From Bacteroidota bacterium (GTDB lineage: Bacteria; Bacteroidota; Bacteroidia; Bacteroidales; B18-G4): a stretch of 24,679 nt of DNA. The stretch covers positions 1-24,679 of the forward strand of contig QMPN01000016.1 in NCBI GenBank assembly GCA_003648575.1. Direction: 5' to 3'. Below the pieces are notes generated by a model. That model was not told where the DNA came from, did no database searches, and worked only from the letters and a program-made list of their open reading frames with translations. Of the stretch, positions 1 through 7,314 are shown piece after piece. A program made the position numbers and the translations under genes. The first letter of the stretch is position 1. Every line of letters begins with the position of its first letter.

Positions 1-322
1 AGGATCAAATATACTCACATATTCCTGACTATCTATTTTTTACATTAAATTTAGTCTTTAGAAGCACAAGCATCACCTGGTGCTAAACTATTACTTCAAG
101 CAATTATCATAACTTATTGGTTACCCGCAGATACCTTACCCAATATGCTTTGAAAAGGCCACTAAATTACAATTGTTAATTACCTTCAGTAATGCATTGT
201 ATTGTATATAATTGTAACTTCCGCATAATGACCTGTACATCAATCTATTAAAAAGGTTATTCACATTTGTAATTACTTTTGTAAACAGTGGTGATAGGGC
301 ATGGAAAACGTTTGATTATTTA
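1..322. other. AT-rich region with no confident gene
   Basis: No reading frame of convincing length and no RNA gene fold was seen here. The stretch is AT-rich with several ATTGT/ACAAT-type short motifs around 170-225, including AATTACAATTGTTAATT. The only functional signal I can point to is TACTTTTG at 274-281, which fits the Bacteroidota -7 pattern TAnnTTTG and lies 41 bases before the next ATG. Confidence 0.5.
274..281 (+). promoter_or_regulatory. Candidate -7 promoter element
   Basis: TACTTTTG matches TAnnTTTG, the -7 element used by the Bacteroidota primary sigma factor. It sits 41 bases before the ATG at 323. No good -33 TTTG was found at the usual 19-21 base spacing. Confidence 0.3.
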
Positions 323-607
323 ATGATTTATCAGGCCGCTAGAGCTTTCATGGAGGCATACTTGAAACATCACCCCTATTTGTTTCAGCGGAACATAATC
401 CTGATCGCCTTCCCTACCCTTCTCCATGCCCAGGGGGTTGTCAGAACCACCAAGGTAAAAGTGAAGGGAGGTAAATTTTTTGCTTTTCAGACTCTTGATC
501 CATTTGGCCCCAGCCTGGATGACCCTGAAGGAAAGGCCTATTTGATCGTGAATAGCGGTGAATTGTTTGACAATTTCCTGCCAAAACCTGCAGGGGTTCT
601 GGTTTAG
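323..607 (+). CDS. Small hypothetical protein, doubtful
   Basis: This 94-residue frame is unrecognised. It has no signal peptide, no clear membrane helix and no motif I know. The C-terminal half (KVKVKGGKFFAFQ through the end) looks like soluble beta-rich protein, while the N-terminal third (ARAFMEAYLKHHPYLFQRN) looks less natural. Base composition resembles the neighbouring genes, which mildly favours coding. It could be the remnant of a longer gene. The gene converges with the GreA-like gene at 617, leaving nine bases between the stop codons. I would treat it as a candidate only. Confidence 0.3.
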   Translation: MIYQAARAFMEAYLKHHPYLFQRNIILIAFPTLLHAQGVVRTTKVKVKGGKFFAFQTLDPFGPSLDDPEGKAYLIVNSGELFDNFLPKPAGVLV

Positions 608-616
608 AGGTAGATA

Positions 617-1069
617 TTATCTGATATCCTTAATACTGAACTTTTGTCCACGGAAATCGAAACTATCCCCAACCTTCTTAGCTTCCATGGCTTGACAGAA
701 GGGAACTGTTGGTGATATCACAAAATAGTCTTCACCCTTGAATGTAAACTTGCCAATACCTACAGATACAAAGATCTTCTGCTTATTGGTGATCACAAGG
801 GAGCCGAATCCTACCATACTATGGACCTTCTCTGCGTCCATGCGTTCAAGAATGCTGCGTTGTTCCAGTATTTTGCCCAGTTGCTGGCCAAACAGATCAC
901 GTTTTCGTAGTAACTGAGTACGGTAAGAATCATAACGATCCTTTGGCTGTCCATAATCATTGGCACTCTGCTGAGCATCTTCCATCACCTTCTTAAGTGA
1001 AGTAGCACGATCATCGATCTCTGCTAAACAAGCATCCAGCAGTTCTTGTTTTAATCTTGATAAGTCCAT
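617..1069 (-). CDS. GreA/GreB C-terminal-like small protein
   Basis: The 150-residue product has two parts. Residues ~1-80 are helical and coiled-coil-like (RLKQELLDACLAEIDDRATSL, later QLLRKRDLFGQQLGKILEQ). Residues ~85-150 form a small beta domain whose end, ISPTVPFCQAMEAKKVGDSF, resembles the GreA/GreB C-terminal FKBP-like domain (family pattern SPIGRALLGKKVGD). GreA/GreB act in the RNA polymerase secondary channel and rescue backtracked complexes. The N-terminal hairpin here is not a clear GreA NTD and I cannot identify the acidic tip, so transcript cleavage activity is unproven. Proteins of this type in Bacteroidota are, from memory, often mislabelled 3-oxoacyl-ACP synthase; nothing here supports that enzyme. 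It is divergent from the DUF5063 gene across 124 bases. Confidence 0.7.
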   Translation of the reverse strand: MDLSRLKQELLDACLAEIDDRATSLKKVMEDAQQSANDYGQPKDRYDSYRTQLLRKRDLFGQQLGKILEQRSILERMDAEKVHSMVGFGSLVITNKQKIFVSVGIGKFTFKGEDYFVISPTVPFCQAMEAKKVGDSFDFRGQKFSIKDIR

Positions 1070-1193
1070 AAAATCTCGGGATTCATCATAAAAATAGTCA
1101 ATCAGAAGCGTTTTTCAAAATTTTATTTAGAAATTTGTATGATTCATCTCAAGAAAGATACTTTATCTTTCACCCATTTACTAAGAAAAAACA

Positions 1194-1739
1194 ATGACAG
1201 ACCAACGGGACCAGGGAACACACAAAAAGCAAGTAGTCGAGCTGCTTACAGTTGCGAATGAATATTGTATGTTCATTGAAAAAGCCTACGACTACAGCCA
1301 GAAAGATATTTTGGAATACGTTCATCGTATGGCTCCTCTCTTGTATCTGAAAGGATCTCTCATTCCTGAATTGGAGGCTGAGAACCCTGAAGCTTACGAA
1401 AGATATATTACAGAAGAAGTATGGGAGAATATCTTTAATGAATTAAGAAACATCTTCGGCAAGGAGGATGAGTTCTGGTTTATAGATGAGGCTACTTTCC
1501 AGGGGGAAGAGATCACCAAAGGCAGCATGGCTGAGTCCATGACTGATATCTATCAGGACCTGAAAGATTTTGTGTTCCTCTATAGTAAAAATACTGCCGA
1601 TGCTATAATTAATTCCGTTGTCGAATGCCGGCAATTGTATAAGAGCAACTGGGGTCCCAAACTACTACGCGTTCAAAAGAATGCACACTATCTCCTTTAT
1701 CATCAAGACTTTGATGAATATGCGGATCTGGATGAGTAG
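1194..1739 (+). CDS. DUF5063 domain protein
   Basis: The 181-residue protein is acidic, soluble and mostly helical, with no signal peptide or membrane segment. Its overall pattern (QKDILEYVHRMAPLLYLKGSL, an ITEEVWENIF segment, the SMAESMTDIYQDLKDF segment and a final YHQDFDEYADLDE) fits the Bacteroidota DUF5063 family, whose function is unknown. The start follows an A-rich stretch rather than a Shine-Dalgarno sequence, as is usual in this phylum. A one-mismatch -7 element, TATCTTTC, lies at 1164-1171. A short GGCC stem (AGGCC TCA GGCCT) immediately after the stop codon could be a weak terminator. It has no obvious functional link to the iron transporter downstream. Confidence 0.75.
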   Translation: MTDQRDQGTHKKQVVELLTVANEYCMFIEKAYDYSQKDILEYVHRMAPLLYLKGSLIPELEAENPEAYERYITEEVWENIFNELRNIFGKEDEFWFIDEATFQGEEITKGSMAESMTDIYQDLKDFVFLYSKNTADAIINSVVECRQLYKSNWGPKLLRVQKNAHYLLYHQDFDEYADLDE

Positions 1740-1776
1740 GCCTCAGGCCTCTTATTTATACACAGTTTAGAATGCT

Positions 1777-1805
1777 ATTCATATGCTGCATATACCATAT
1801 TGAAT
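1777..1805. promoter_or_regulatory. Candidate operator upstream of feoAB
   Basis: A nested inverted repeat precedes the FeoAB gene. The core is ATATGC-T-GCATAT at 1781-1793, and outer arms ATTCATATG (1777-1785) and CATATTGAAT (1796-1805) pair with one extra base. It overlaps the first base of the -7 element at 1805-1812, a normal place for repressor binding. A Fur- or DtxR-type iron regulator would make sense for this gene, but the sequence is not a clear match to a known box. Confidence 0.35.
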
Positions 1806-1812
1806 ACCTTTG
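1805..1812 (+). promoter_or_regulatory. -7 promoter element of feoAB
   Basis: TACCTTTG is a perfect TAnnTTTG match. It predicts transcription start near 1819 and a leader of about 25 bases before the ATG at 1844. Confidence 0.55.
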
Positions 1813-1843
1813 CCTCTGTTTATTTAATCTAAATTAATTTTTC

Positions 1844-4219
1844 ATGACCACCTTACGTGATCTGAATACAGGTGAAAAGGGTGTTATCACCAAGGTAAGA
1901 GGCCGGGGAGCGTTCAGAAAGCGTATTACGGAAATGGGCTTTATCAAGGGCAAGGAGGTGACGGTAATCCGTAGCGCACCACTGAAAGACCCGGTTGATT
2001 TCAAGGTCATGGGTTACGAGGTCAGCCTGAGAAGGAACGAAGCTGCACTAATCGAAGTTATCACGTCTGACGAACTTCCTGAGAATCTGATCAATGGCAA
2101 GTTTGAGGGAGTTATTGAAGCCGATCCTCTGCAAAAGATCGCCCATGAAAAAGGACGAGTGATTGATGTGGCCCTGGTCGGAAACCCTAATTCTGGTAAG
2201 ACCACCATTTTTAACATGGCCTCCAGGTCGAAGCAAATGACCGGGAATTATGGCGGTGTTACGGTAGATTCCACCCTGGCGAGTTTTAAGCTGGATGGAT
2301 ATACCTTACAGATCACAGACCTGCCAGGCACCTATTCCTTATCGCATTATACACCTGAGGAACTTTTTGTAAGGGAACATATCCGCGACAAAATGCCGGA
2401 TATCGTAGTGAACGTTATTGATTCATCCAACCTGGAACGTAACCTCTACCTCACCATGCAGCTGATCGACATGGATATCAGGGTGGTTGTCGCCCTGAAC
2501 ATGCATGATGAAATGCTGGATACAGGTGCTCAATTTGACTATAAAGCACTTGGCAGAATGCTGGGAGTTCCCTTCGTTCCAACTGTTGGCAATAAAAAGA
2601 AAGGAATCGATGATCTTTTCTGCAAGGTAATCGATGTTTATGAAGATAATGACCCGGATGTCAGACATATACACATCCATTACGGACAGGATATTGAAAA
2701 AGCCATTGACAAACTGCAAGGTATTATCAAAGAAGACCAGAGCATATTGGACCCTGCTGCACCCAGGTATTTTGCTTTAAAACTGCTTGAAAAAGATGAA
2801 GGTGTCTACGAGGTGCTTTCTAAAAAGGCCACCTATGGCCATATCAAAAAAACTGCTGAGAAGGAGATCAAAAAATTAGAATCCCAGCATCGCGAAGATA
2901 CTGAAACCCTTATTACCGATGCCCGCTACGGTTTTATAGAAGGAGGTTTACAGGAAACATTCAAGCTAGGCAAAAAAGAAAAAGGCAGAAGGTCACGCTT
3001 TGTCGACAGGTATATCACCAGCCGCTACCTGAGTTATCCCATCTTTTTCCTACTGATGTGGATTATGTTCGAGGCCACATTCCTGGTAGGCTCCTACCCT
3101 ATGGAATGGATCTCGCAGATGGTAGATTTCACTGCCAGGGAAATCAGTGCCCTCATGCCTGAAAGCATTATCAGGGACCTGCTCGTAAACGGTATCATCG
3201 GCGGGGTAGGCGGCGTCATTGTTTTTCTCCCTAATATTCTCATTCTCTTCCTCTTCATATCCCTGATGGAAGATACCGGCTATATGGCCAGGGTAGCTTT
3301 TATTGTAGACAGGATCATGCACAAGATAGGCTTGCACGGCAGGTCCTTTATTCCCCTGCTCATGGGATTTGGATGTAATGTCCCGGCCATCATGGCTACC
3401 CGTACGATAGAAAGCCGCAGTGACCGTCTTGTAACTATGATGATCACACCTTTAATGTCGTGCAGTGCCAGGTATCCTGTGTACGTCCTGATCATCAGTG
3501 CATTCTTTACCAAATACCAGGGGAGTATACTGTTTGCCATCTATATGCTGGGAATCGTTTTGGCGGCCCTGGTTGCCATCCTACTAAAAAAGACCCTGTT
3601 CCGTGCTGAAGAAATGCCATTTATAATGGAATTGCCACCATATCGCATCCCCACAGCCAAGAATATCTTCAGCCATACCTGGCATAAAGGGGCACAATAT
3701 CTGCGTAAGATGGGTGGCATTATCCTGATCGCATCCCTGATCATCTGGGCCCTTGGGTATTTCCCTAGAAATACCCAGGACAGTGACAAAACACAGTTAG
3801 AACAAAGCTTTATCGGCCATATCGGACAGTTTGTCGAGCCGGTCATGCAACCGTTGGGCTTCGATTGGAAGATGAGTATTAGCCTTATTGCCGGTGGAGC
3901 AGCCAAAGAGATAGTAGTAAGCACTATGGGTGTACTTTATGAAGCTGGAGGCGGGGAAGAAGGTTCCGATCTGATCAGTAAGCTACAGGACCAGAAATAT
4001 AATTCCGGTCCCCGCAAAGGGGAAAAGGTGTTCTCACCCCTGGTAGCTCTTTCATTCATGATCTTTGTGCTTATTTATTTCCCCTGTGTGGCAGTGATCG
4101 CCGCTATCAAAAAAGAATCCGGAAAATGGAAATGGGCCCTGTTTGTAGTCGTATACACTACCATCCTGGCCTGGCTGGCATCTTTTGCAGTATTTCAATT
4201 AGGAAGTCTGATAATTTAA
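1844..4219 (+). CDS. feoB: FeoA-FeoB fused ferrous iron transporter
   Basis: The 791-residue protein imports Fe(II) across the inner membrane. Residues ~1-75 are a complete FeoA SH3-like domain (LRDLNTGEKGVITKV...RITEMGFIKGKEV). A cytosolic G domain follows: G1 GNPNSGKT at 113-120, the G2 region GNYGGVTVD near 134-142, G3 DLPG at 159-162 and G4 NMHD at 219-222. The NMHD form still supplies the guanine-binding Asn and Asp. After a helical linker, the C-terminal membrane domain begins near residue 400 and includes the Gate segment with GFGCNVPAIMATRTIES and MSCSARYPVYV, whose cysteines are typical of FeoB. FeoAB fusions are known in Bacteroidota such as Porphyromonas. The start was chosen because FeoA begins at the first Met. 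It converges with the TPR gene with only 22 bases between. Confidence 0.97.
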   Translation: MTTLRDLNTGEKGVITKVRGRGAFRKRITEMGFIKGKEVTVIRSAPLKDPVDFKVMGYEVSLRRNEAALIEVITSDELPENLINGKFEGVIEADPLQKIAHEKGRVIDVALVGNPNSGKTTIFNMASRSKQMTGNYGGVTVDSTLASFKLDGYTLQITDLPGTYSLSHYTPEELFVREHIRDKMPDIVVNVIDSSNLERNLYLTMQLIDMDIRVVVALNMHDEMLDTGAQFDYKALGRMLGVPFVPTVGNKKKGIDDLFCKVIDVYEDNDPDVRHIHIHYGQDIEKAIDKLQGIIKEDQSILDPAAPRYFALKLLEKDEGVYEVLSKKATYGHIKKTAEKEIKKLESQHREDTETLITDARYGFIEGGLQETFKLGKKEKGRRSRFVDRYITSRYLSYPIFFLLMWIMFEATFLVGSYPMEWISQMVDFTAREISALMPESIIRDLLVNGIIGGVGGVIVFLPNILILFLFISLMEDTGYMARVAFIVDRIMHKIGLHGRSFIPLLMGFGCNVPAIMATRTIESRSDRLVTMMITPLMSCSARYPVYVLIISAFFTKYQGSILFAIYMLGIVLAALVAILLKKTLFRAEEMPFIMELPPYRIPTAKNIFSHTWHKGAQYLRKMGGIILIASLIIWALGYFPRNTQDSDKTQLEQSFIGHIGQFVEPVMQPLGFDWKMSISLIAGGAAKEIVVSTMGVLYEAGGGEEGSDLISKLQDQKYNSGPRKGEKVFSPLVALSFMIFVLIYFPCVAVIAAIKKESGKWKWALFVVVYTTILAWLASFAVFQLGSLII

Positions 4220-4241
4220 TCAGCAAGTCCGAACTACAAAC

Positions 4242-5258
4242 TTACTTTCCGTATATACGGTTCAGTCCTGCAACGGCCTTTTCGTAATTCACTTCAATCT
4301 CGAGCACTTCATTATAGATGTCACGGGCCTGCTGGTATTCACCAAGCAATTCAAGGCAATAGCCCTTATTATACAATGCTTCGTAGTAATCGGGCTTGAG
4401 GAGAAAGGCCTGATCAAAGAATTCGATGGCTTTTTCATATTCTCCCATCAACACCAGGTATATATAGCCCAGGTTATAATTGGAATAAACATTTTGCGGC
4501 TCCACCACAAGTAGCTTATTGTATGTAGAGATAGCCTGGTCAACATCACCAGCTTCCTGGTAAAATATGCCCAGTGCATACAATGCTTCTACGCTCTGAG
4601 GATCTATATTCAGCGCATTATTGAAGTAGTCAATTGCCAGGCTGTTCCCCGCCGTGCTGTATATCAATCCAAGTTGAATATATGCATCATAATAAGACTG
4701 GTTCCTGTCGATGGCATCCAGGTAGCTTTTTATGGCATTGACCGTATCACCCGCTTCGGCATAAACATATCCCTTCATGAAATAAGGAAGTGGATTGCTC
4801 TTGTCGATAGCTATTGCCTGGTCGGCATTGCGCACCGCTTTGCGGTAGTTTTTAAGGATGAGGTGGATCTCTGCCAGTTTCAGCATCGACTCCGTATTCT
4901 CAGGATCCAGTTCGAGAGCTTTGTTCAGAGATTCAGCACAATTATCCATCAATCCCATACTCAAATAGATATCAGATAGTGTAAGCCTGTAGGCTGCGTT
5001 ATCGGGATCGAGCTGGATGGCCATGAGCATATCACGCATGGCCTGGTTAGGTCTACTCTGCTCCAGGTATTTCAGGGCACGTTGCTGGTAAAGCAATGAG
5101 TTAGCAGTATCCCGCTTGATCCTTACACTCAGGGCATCAATTTCGGCACCGATTGGATCTGTACCTTGCTCGCCTTCAGCCTGATCAGAAGATTGTTGGT
5201 TGCATGAAATGCTGATGGCAAACACCACCAGCAGGAGAAGATAAAGTCTGTTTTTCAT
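4242..5258 (-). CDS. TPR-repeat lipoprotein
   Basis: The 338-residue protein begins with a hydrophobic signal ending in a lipobox, AISISC, with the lipidated Cys at 19, so it should be anchored in the membrane and face the periplasm. After an acidic linker (residues ~20-50) the rest is a run of about eight tetratricopeptide repeats with the usual spacing of 34 residues (for example AAYRLTLSDIYLSMGLMDNC, and NTESMLKLAEIHLILKNYRK). TPR arrays are protein-binding scaffolds, so no catalytic role is expected. Its ATG is five bases after the recA stop codon, so it is almost certainly cotranscribed with recA. The partner is unknown; in Bacteroidota such lipoproteins often support cell-envelope complexes. 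Confidence 0.9.
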   Translation of the reverse strand: MKNRLYLLLLVVFAISISCNQQSSDQAEGEQGTDPIGAEIDALSVRIKRDTANSLLYQQRALKYLEQSRPNQAMRDMLMAIQLDPDNAAYRLTLSDIYLSMGLMDNCAESLNKALELDPENTESMLKLAEIHLILKNYRKAVRNADQAIAIDKSNPLPYFMKGYVYAEAGDTVNAIKSYLDAIDRNQSYYDAYIQLGLIYSTAGNSLAIDYFNNALNIDPQSVEALYALGIFYQEAGDVDQAISTYNKLLVVEPQNVYSNYNLGYIYLVLMGEYEKAIEFFDQAFLLKPDYYEALYNKGYCLELLGEYQQARDIYNEVLEIEVNYEKAVAGLNRIYGK

Positions 5259-5263
5259 ATTCG

Positions 5264-6283
5264 CTATGCATTGGCTTCACTGAGCCCTTCCCTGATCTTG
5301 AGTTCGAGCTCTTCAGCCAGTTCGGGGTTATCCATGAGCAGGTGTTTTACGGCATCCCTACCCTGTCCCAGCTTGGTATCGCTATAGCTGAACCAGGAAC
5401 CGCTTTTCTTTATAATGTCCATATCTACACCCAGGTCGATGATCTCGCCATATTTGGAGATGCCTTCACCATAAATAATGTCGAACTCTGCCTTTCTGAA
5501 AGGAGGTGCCACTTTGTTCTTTACGATCTTCACACGTACCCTGTTCCCGGTAATATTCTCCCCTTCTTTGATCTGTTGCAACCTTCTGATGTCGATCCTT
5601 ACTGAGGAATAAAACTTCAGTGCATTTCCACCTGTTGTTGTTTCAGGGTTACCAAACATTACACCAATTTTTTCACGCAATTGGTTGATAAAGATGCAAC
5701 AGGTTCCTGTTTTGCTGATGGTGGCGGTAAGTTTCCTCAGGGCCTGCGACATCAATCTAGCATGCAAACCCATTTTCGAGTCACCCATCTCCCCTTCTAT
5801 CTCGCTACGCGGAGTGAGTGCAGCCACAGAATCGATCACGATGATATCGATGGCCCCTGAGCGGATCAGGTTATCGACAATTTCCAGCGCCTGTTCACCA
5901 TTGTCGGGCTGTGAGACCAGCAGGTTCTTAATGTCGAGGCCCAATTTCTGTGCATAATACCTGTCGAATGCATGCTCAGCATCGATAAAGGCAGCTATAC
6001 CACCGGCCTTTTGTGATTCAGCGATGGCATGTAGGGCAAGAGTTGTCTTGCCTGATGATTCAGGGCCATATATTTCAATCACCCTTCCCGTCGGCAAGCC
6101 ACCTACACCCAGTGCATGATCGACGGTGATGGATCCGGTAGAGATTGTCTTAACATTTTCTATAGCTTCATCGCCCAGCTTCATAATGGTTCCTTTACCA
6201 AAATTCTTTTCAATATTCCCCAGGGTGAGTTCCAGGGCTTTCAGTTTTTCTTTCCGCTCTTTTTCATTATTGTCCTTGCTCAT
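5264..6283 (-). CDS. recA: RecA recombinase
   Basis: The 339-residue protein is full length for RecA. It forms filaments on single-stranded DNA, carries out strand exchange and triggers LexA cleavage. Visible signatures are Walker A GPESSGKT at 73-80, the Walker B strand [12 protein letters not shown], the [20 protein letters not shown] segment around loop L2, and the acidic C-terminal region ending [15 protein letters not shown]. The N-terminal helix [18 protein letters not shown] is also typical. It starts 20 bases after the stop of the damaged bcp gene and is followed after five bases by the TPR lipoprotein, so the three form one transcription unit with a predicted promoter at 6517-6524. 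No SOS box was identified. Confidence 0.99.
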   Translation of the reverse strand: MSKDNNEKERKEKLKALELTLGNIEKNFGKGTIMKLGDEAIENVKTISTGSITVDHALGVGGLPTGRVIEIYGPESSGKTTLALHAIAESQKAGGIAAFIDAEHAFDRYYAQKLGLDIKNLLVSQPDNGEQALEIVDNLIRSGAIDIIVIDSVAALTPRSEIEGEMGDSKMGLHARLMSQALRKLTATISKTGTCCIFINQLREKIGVMFGNPETTTGGNALKFYSSVRIDIRRLQQIKEGENITGNRVRVKIVKNKVAPPFRKAEFDIIYGEGISKYGEIIDLGVDMDIIKKSGSWFSYSDTKLGQGRDAVKHLLMDNPELAEELELKIREGLSEANA

Positions 6284-6302
6284 ATCTTCTGTATTTCAAA
6301 TG

Positions 6303-6489
6303 TTATTTGCTAAATGATTCCAATATCTGCTCAGTATGTTCCTTGGTCTTCACCTTGGTAAAGATCTTTTCGATCATACCCTTTTCATCAATCACAAAGG
6401 TGGTCCTGTGAATGCCGTCATATTTCTTTTCCGTACTGGTCGCTGGCGCTGAACCCGGGAGCCGGATCGCCTTCTTTCAAATGCAACAT
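6303..6489 (-). pseudogene. bcp: Broken Bcp-type peroxiredoxin
   Basis: Reading the minus strand from the ATG at 6489, the first 23 codons (MLHLKEGDPAPGFSASDQYG, then KEI) match the start of thiol peroxidase Bcp, and then hit TGA. In the next frame the normal Bcp C-terminus follows (KYDGIHRTTFVIDEKG, a lysine-rich segment, then EQILESFSK and TAA at 6303). About 90 central residues, including the TPGCT-type peroxidatic cysteine loop, are absent. The joint falls at a TACGGAAAA sequence that would encode YGK both in the N-terminal DQxGK motif and in the C-terminal YGKxY motif. Removing one A from the A-rich joint would restore a 61-residue frame. Bcp reduces hydroperoxides using thioredoxin; this copy cannot. 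Position just before recA is a usual Bacteroidota arrangement. An assembly error is the main alternative. Confidence 0.85.
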
Positions 6490-6516
6490 GTTTAAATTAT
6501 TATTTGGGGAGTAAGG

Positions 6517-6524
6517 CAAAGATA
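6517..6524 (-). promoter_or_regulatory. -7 element for bcp-recA-TPR unit
   Basis: On the minus strand this reads TATCTTTG, a perfect TAnnTTTG. It predicts transcription start near 6510, about 20 bases before the bcp ATG. The element overlaps one arm of an inverted repeat, AAGGCAAA (6513-6520) and TTTGCCTT (6530-6537), which could instead be a weak terminator of nth or an operator. Confidence 0.5.
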
Positions 6525-6583
6525 GCATTTTTGCCTTGCTTCGTCCCTATATATTAATACGAGTTTTCAACAAATGTCACACC

Positions 6584-7225
6584 CTAAATCGGATTTTTTT
6601 TATAATAATTGCATATGCCTGTCAATCCGCATTCATGACATTTGGGTTTACGGGCAAGGCATACGTAGCGCCCGTGAAGGATAAGCCAGTGGTGGGAAAT
6701 ATTTATGTATTCTTCCGGGATATATTTCACCAGTTGTATTTCTGCTGCCAGGGGTGTTTTGGCATTGCTTGTAAGCCCCAATCGTGCAGCAACCCGGAAT
6801 ACATGCGTATCCACCGCCATTGCAGGCTTTTTAAAAACTACAGAGGCTATAACATTTGCAGTCTTGCGCCCCACGCCGGGCATTTTTTGCAATTCATCTA
6901 CATCAGAGGGAACGACACCTTTGAACTCTTCCGTAAGTACCCTGGCCATCCCGATCAGGTTTTTAGCCTTATTATTAGGGTAAGAGCAGCTTTTGATCAA
7001 TTCAAATACGTGTTCCTGTTCTGCATTAGCCAGGGGTTCAGGGGTCGGAAAGCTCTTTAAAAACTCAGGAGTGATCAGGTTTACTCTCTTATCGGTACAC
7101 TGCGCTGAAAGGATCACAGCCACAAGCAATTCATATGCTGTGCCATAGTCGAGTTCCGTTTCTGCTTCCGGCATGTGGGTTTTGAAATATTCGATGAGCA
7201 GGTGATATCTTTCTTTCTTAGTCAT
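6584..7225 (-). CDS. nth: Endonuclease III
   Basis: The 213-residue enzyme is a DNA glycosylase/AP lyase that removes oxidised pyrimidines in base excision repair. The helix-hairpin-helix reads LQKMPGVGRKTANVI with catalytic Lys121, and the catalytic Asp139 is in AVDTHVFRV; both fall one residue from their E. coli positions (K120, D138). The [4Fe-4S] loop is intact: C189-x6-C196-x2-C199-x5-C205. I chose the ATG at 7225 (MTKKERYHLL) over an upstream TTG because the predicted -7 element overlaps that TTG. Transcription is toward bcp and recA, with 94 bases between. Length and motifs are normal. Confidence 0.97.
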   Translation of the reverse strand: MTKKERYHLLIEYFKTHMPEAETELDYGTAYELLVAVILSAQCTDKRVNLITPEFLKSFPTPEPLANAEQEHVFELIKSCSYPNNKAKNLIGMARVLTEEFKGVVPSDVDELQKMPGVGRKTANVIASVVFKKPAMAVDTHVFRVAARLGLTSNAKTPLAAEIQLVKYIPEEYINISHHWLILHGRYVCLARKPKCHECGLTGICNYYKKNPI

Positions 7226-7231
7226 GGAATG

Positions 7232-7239
7232 CAAAGATA
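7232..7239 (-). promoter_or_regulatory. -7 element of nth, nearly leaderless
   Basis: The minus strand reads TATCTTTG, a perfect TAnnTTTG, ending six bases before the nth ATG. Transcription should start within a few bases of the start codon, giving an almost leaderless mRNA. The -33 region that would normally help lies inside the heptamer repeat at 7244-7278. Confidence 0.5.
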
Positions 7240-7243
7240 AGAA

Positions 7244-7278
7244 AGTAGGCAGTAGGCAGTAGACAGCAGGCAGTATTC
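7244..7278. repeat. Degenerate heptamer tandem repeat (AGTAGGC)
   Basis: Five successive seven-base units: AGTAGGC, AGTAGGC, AGTAGAC, AGCAGGC, AGTATTC. The array fills the divergent gap between nth and the GH92 gene, upstream of both. It belongs to the set of seven-base arrays seen across this window, here beside start codons rather than after a stop codon. Confidence 0.85.
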
Positions 7279-7314
7279 ATTTATTACTTATCTTTCGCTT
7301 TCATAAATTTCCCT

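Noticed and set aside
617..1069. 3-oxoacyl-ACP synthase
   Set aside because: The protein is far too short and has no thiolase-fold or Cys-His-His pattern; the C-terminal part fits GreA/GreB.
6536..7060. Long plus-strand frame of 174 codons opposite nth
   Set aside because: It lies antisense to a well-supported nth gene with all catalytic residues, and its product has no known pattern.
7244..7278. CRISPR-like array
   Set aside because: Units are seven bases with no spacers, and no cas gene is in the window; the same applies to the other short tandem arrays.
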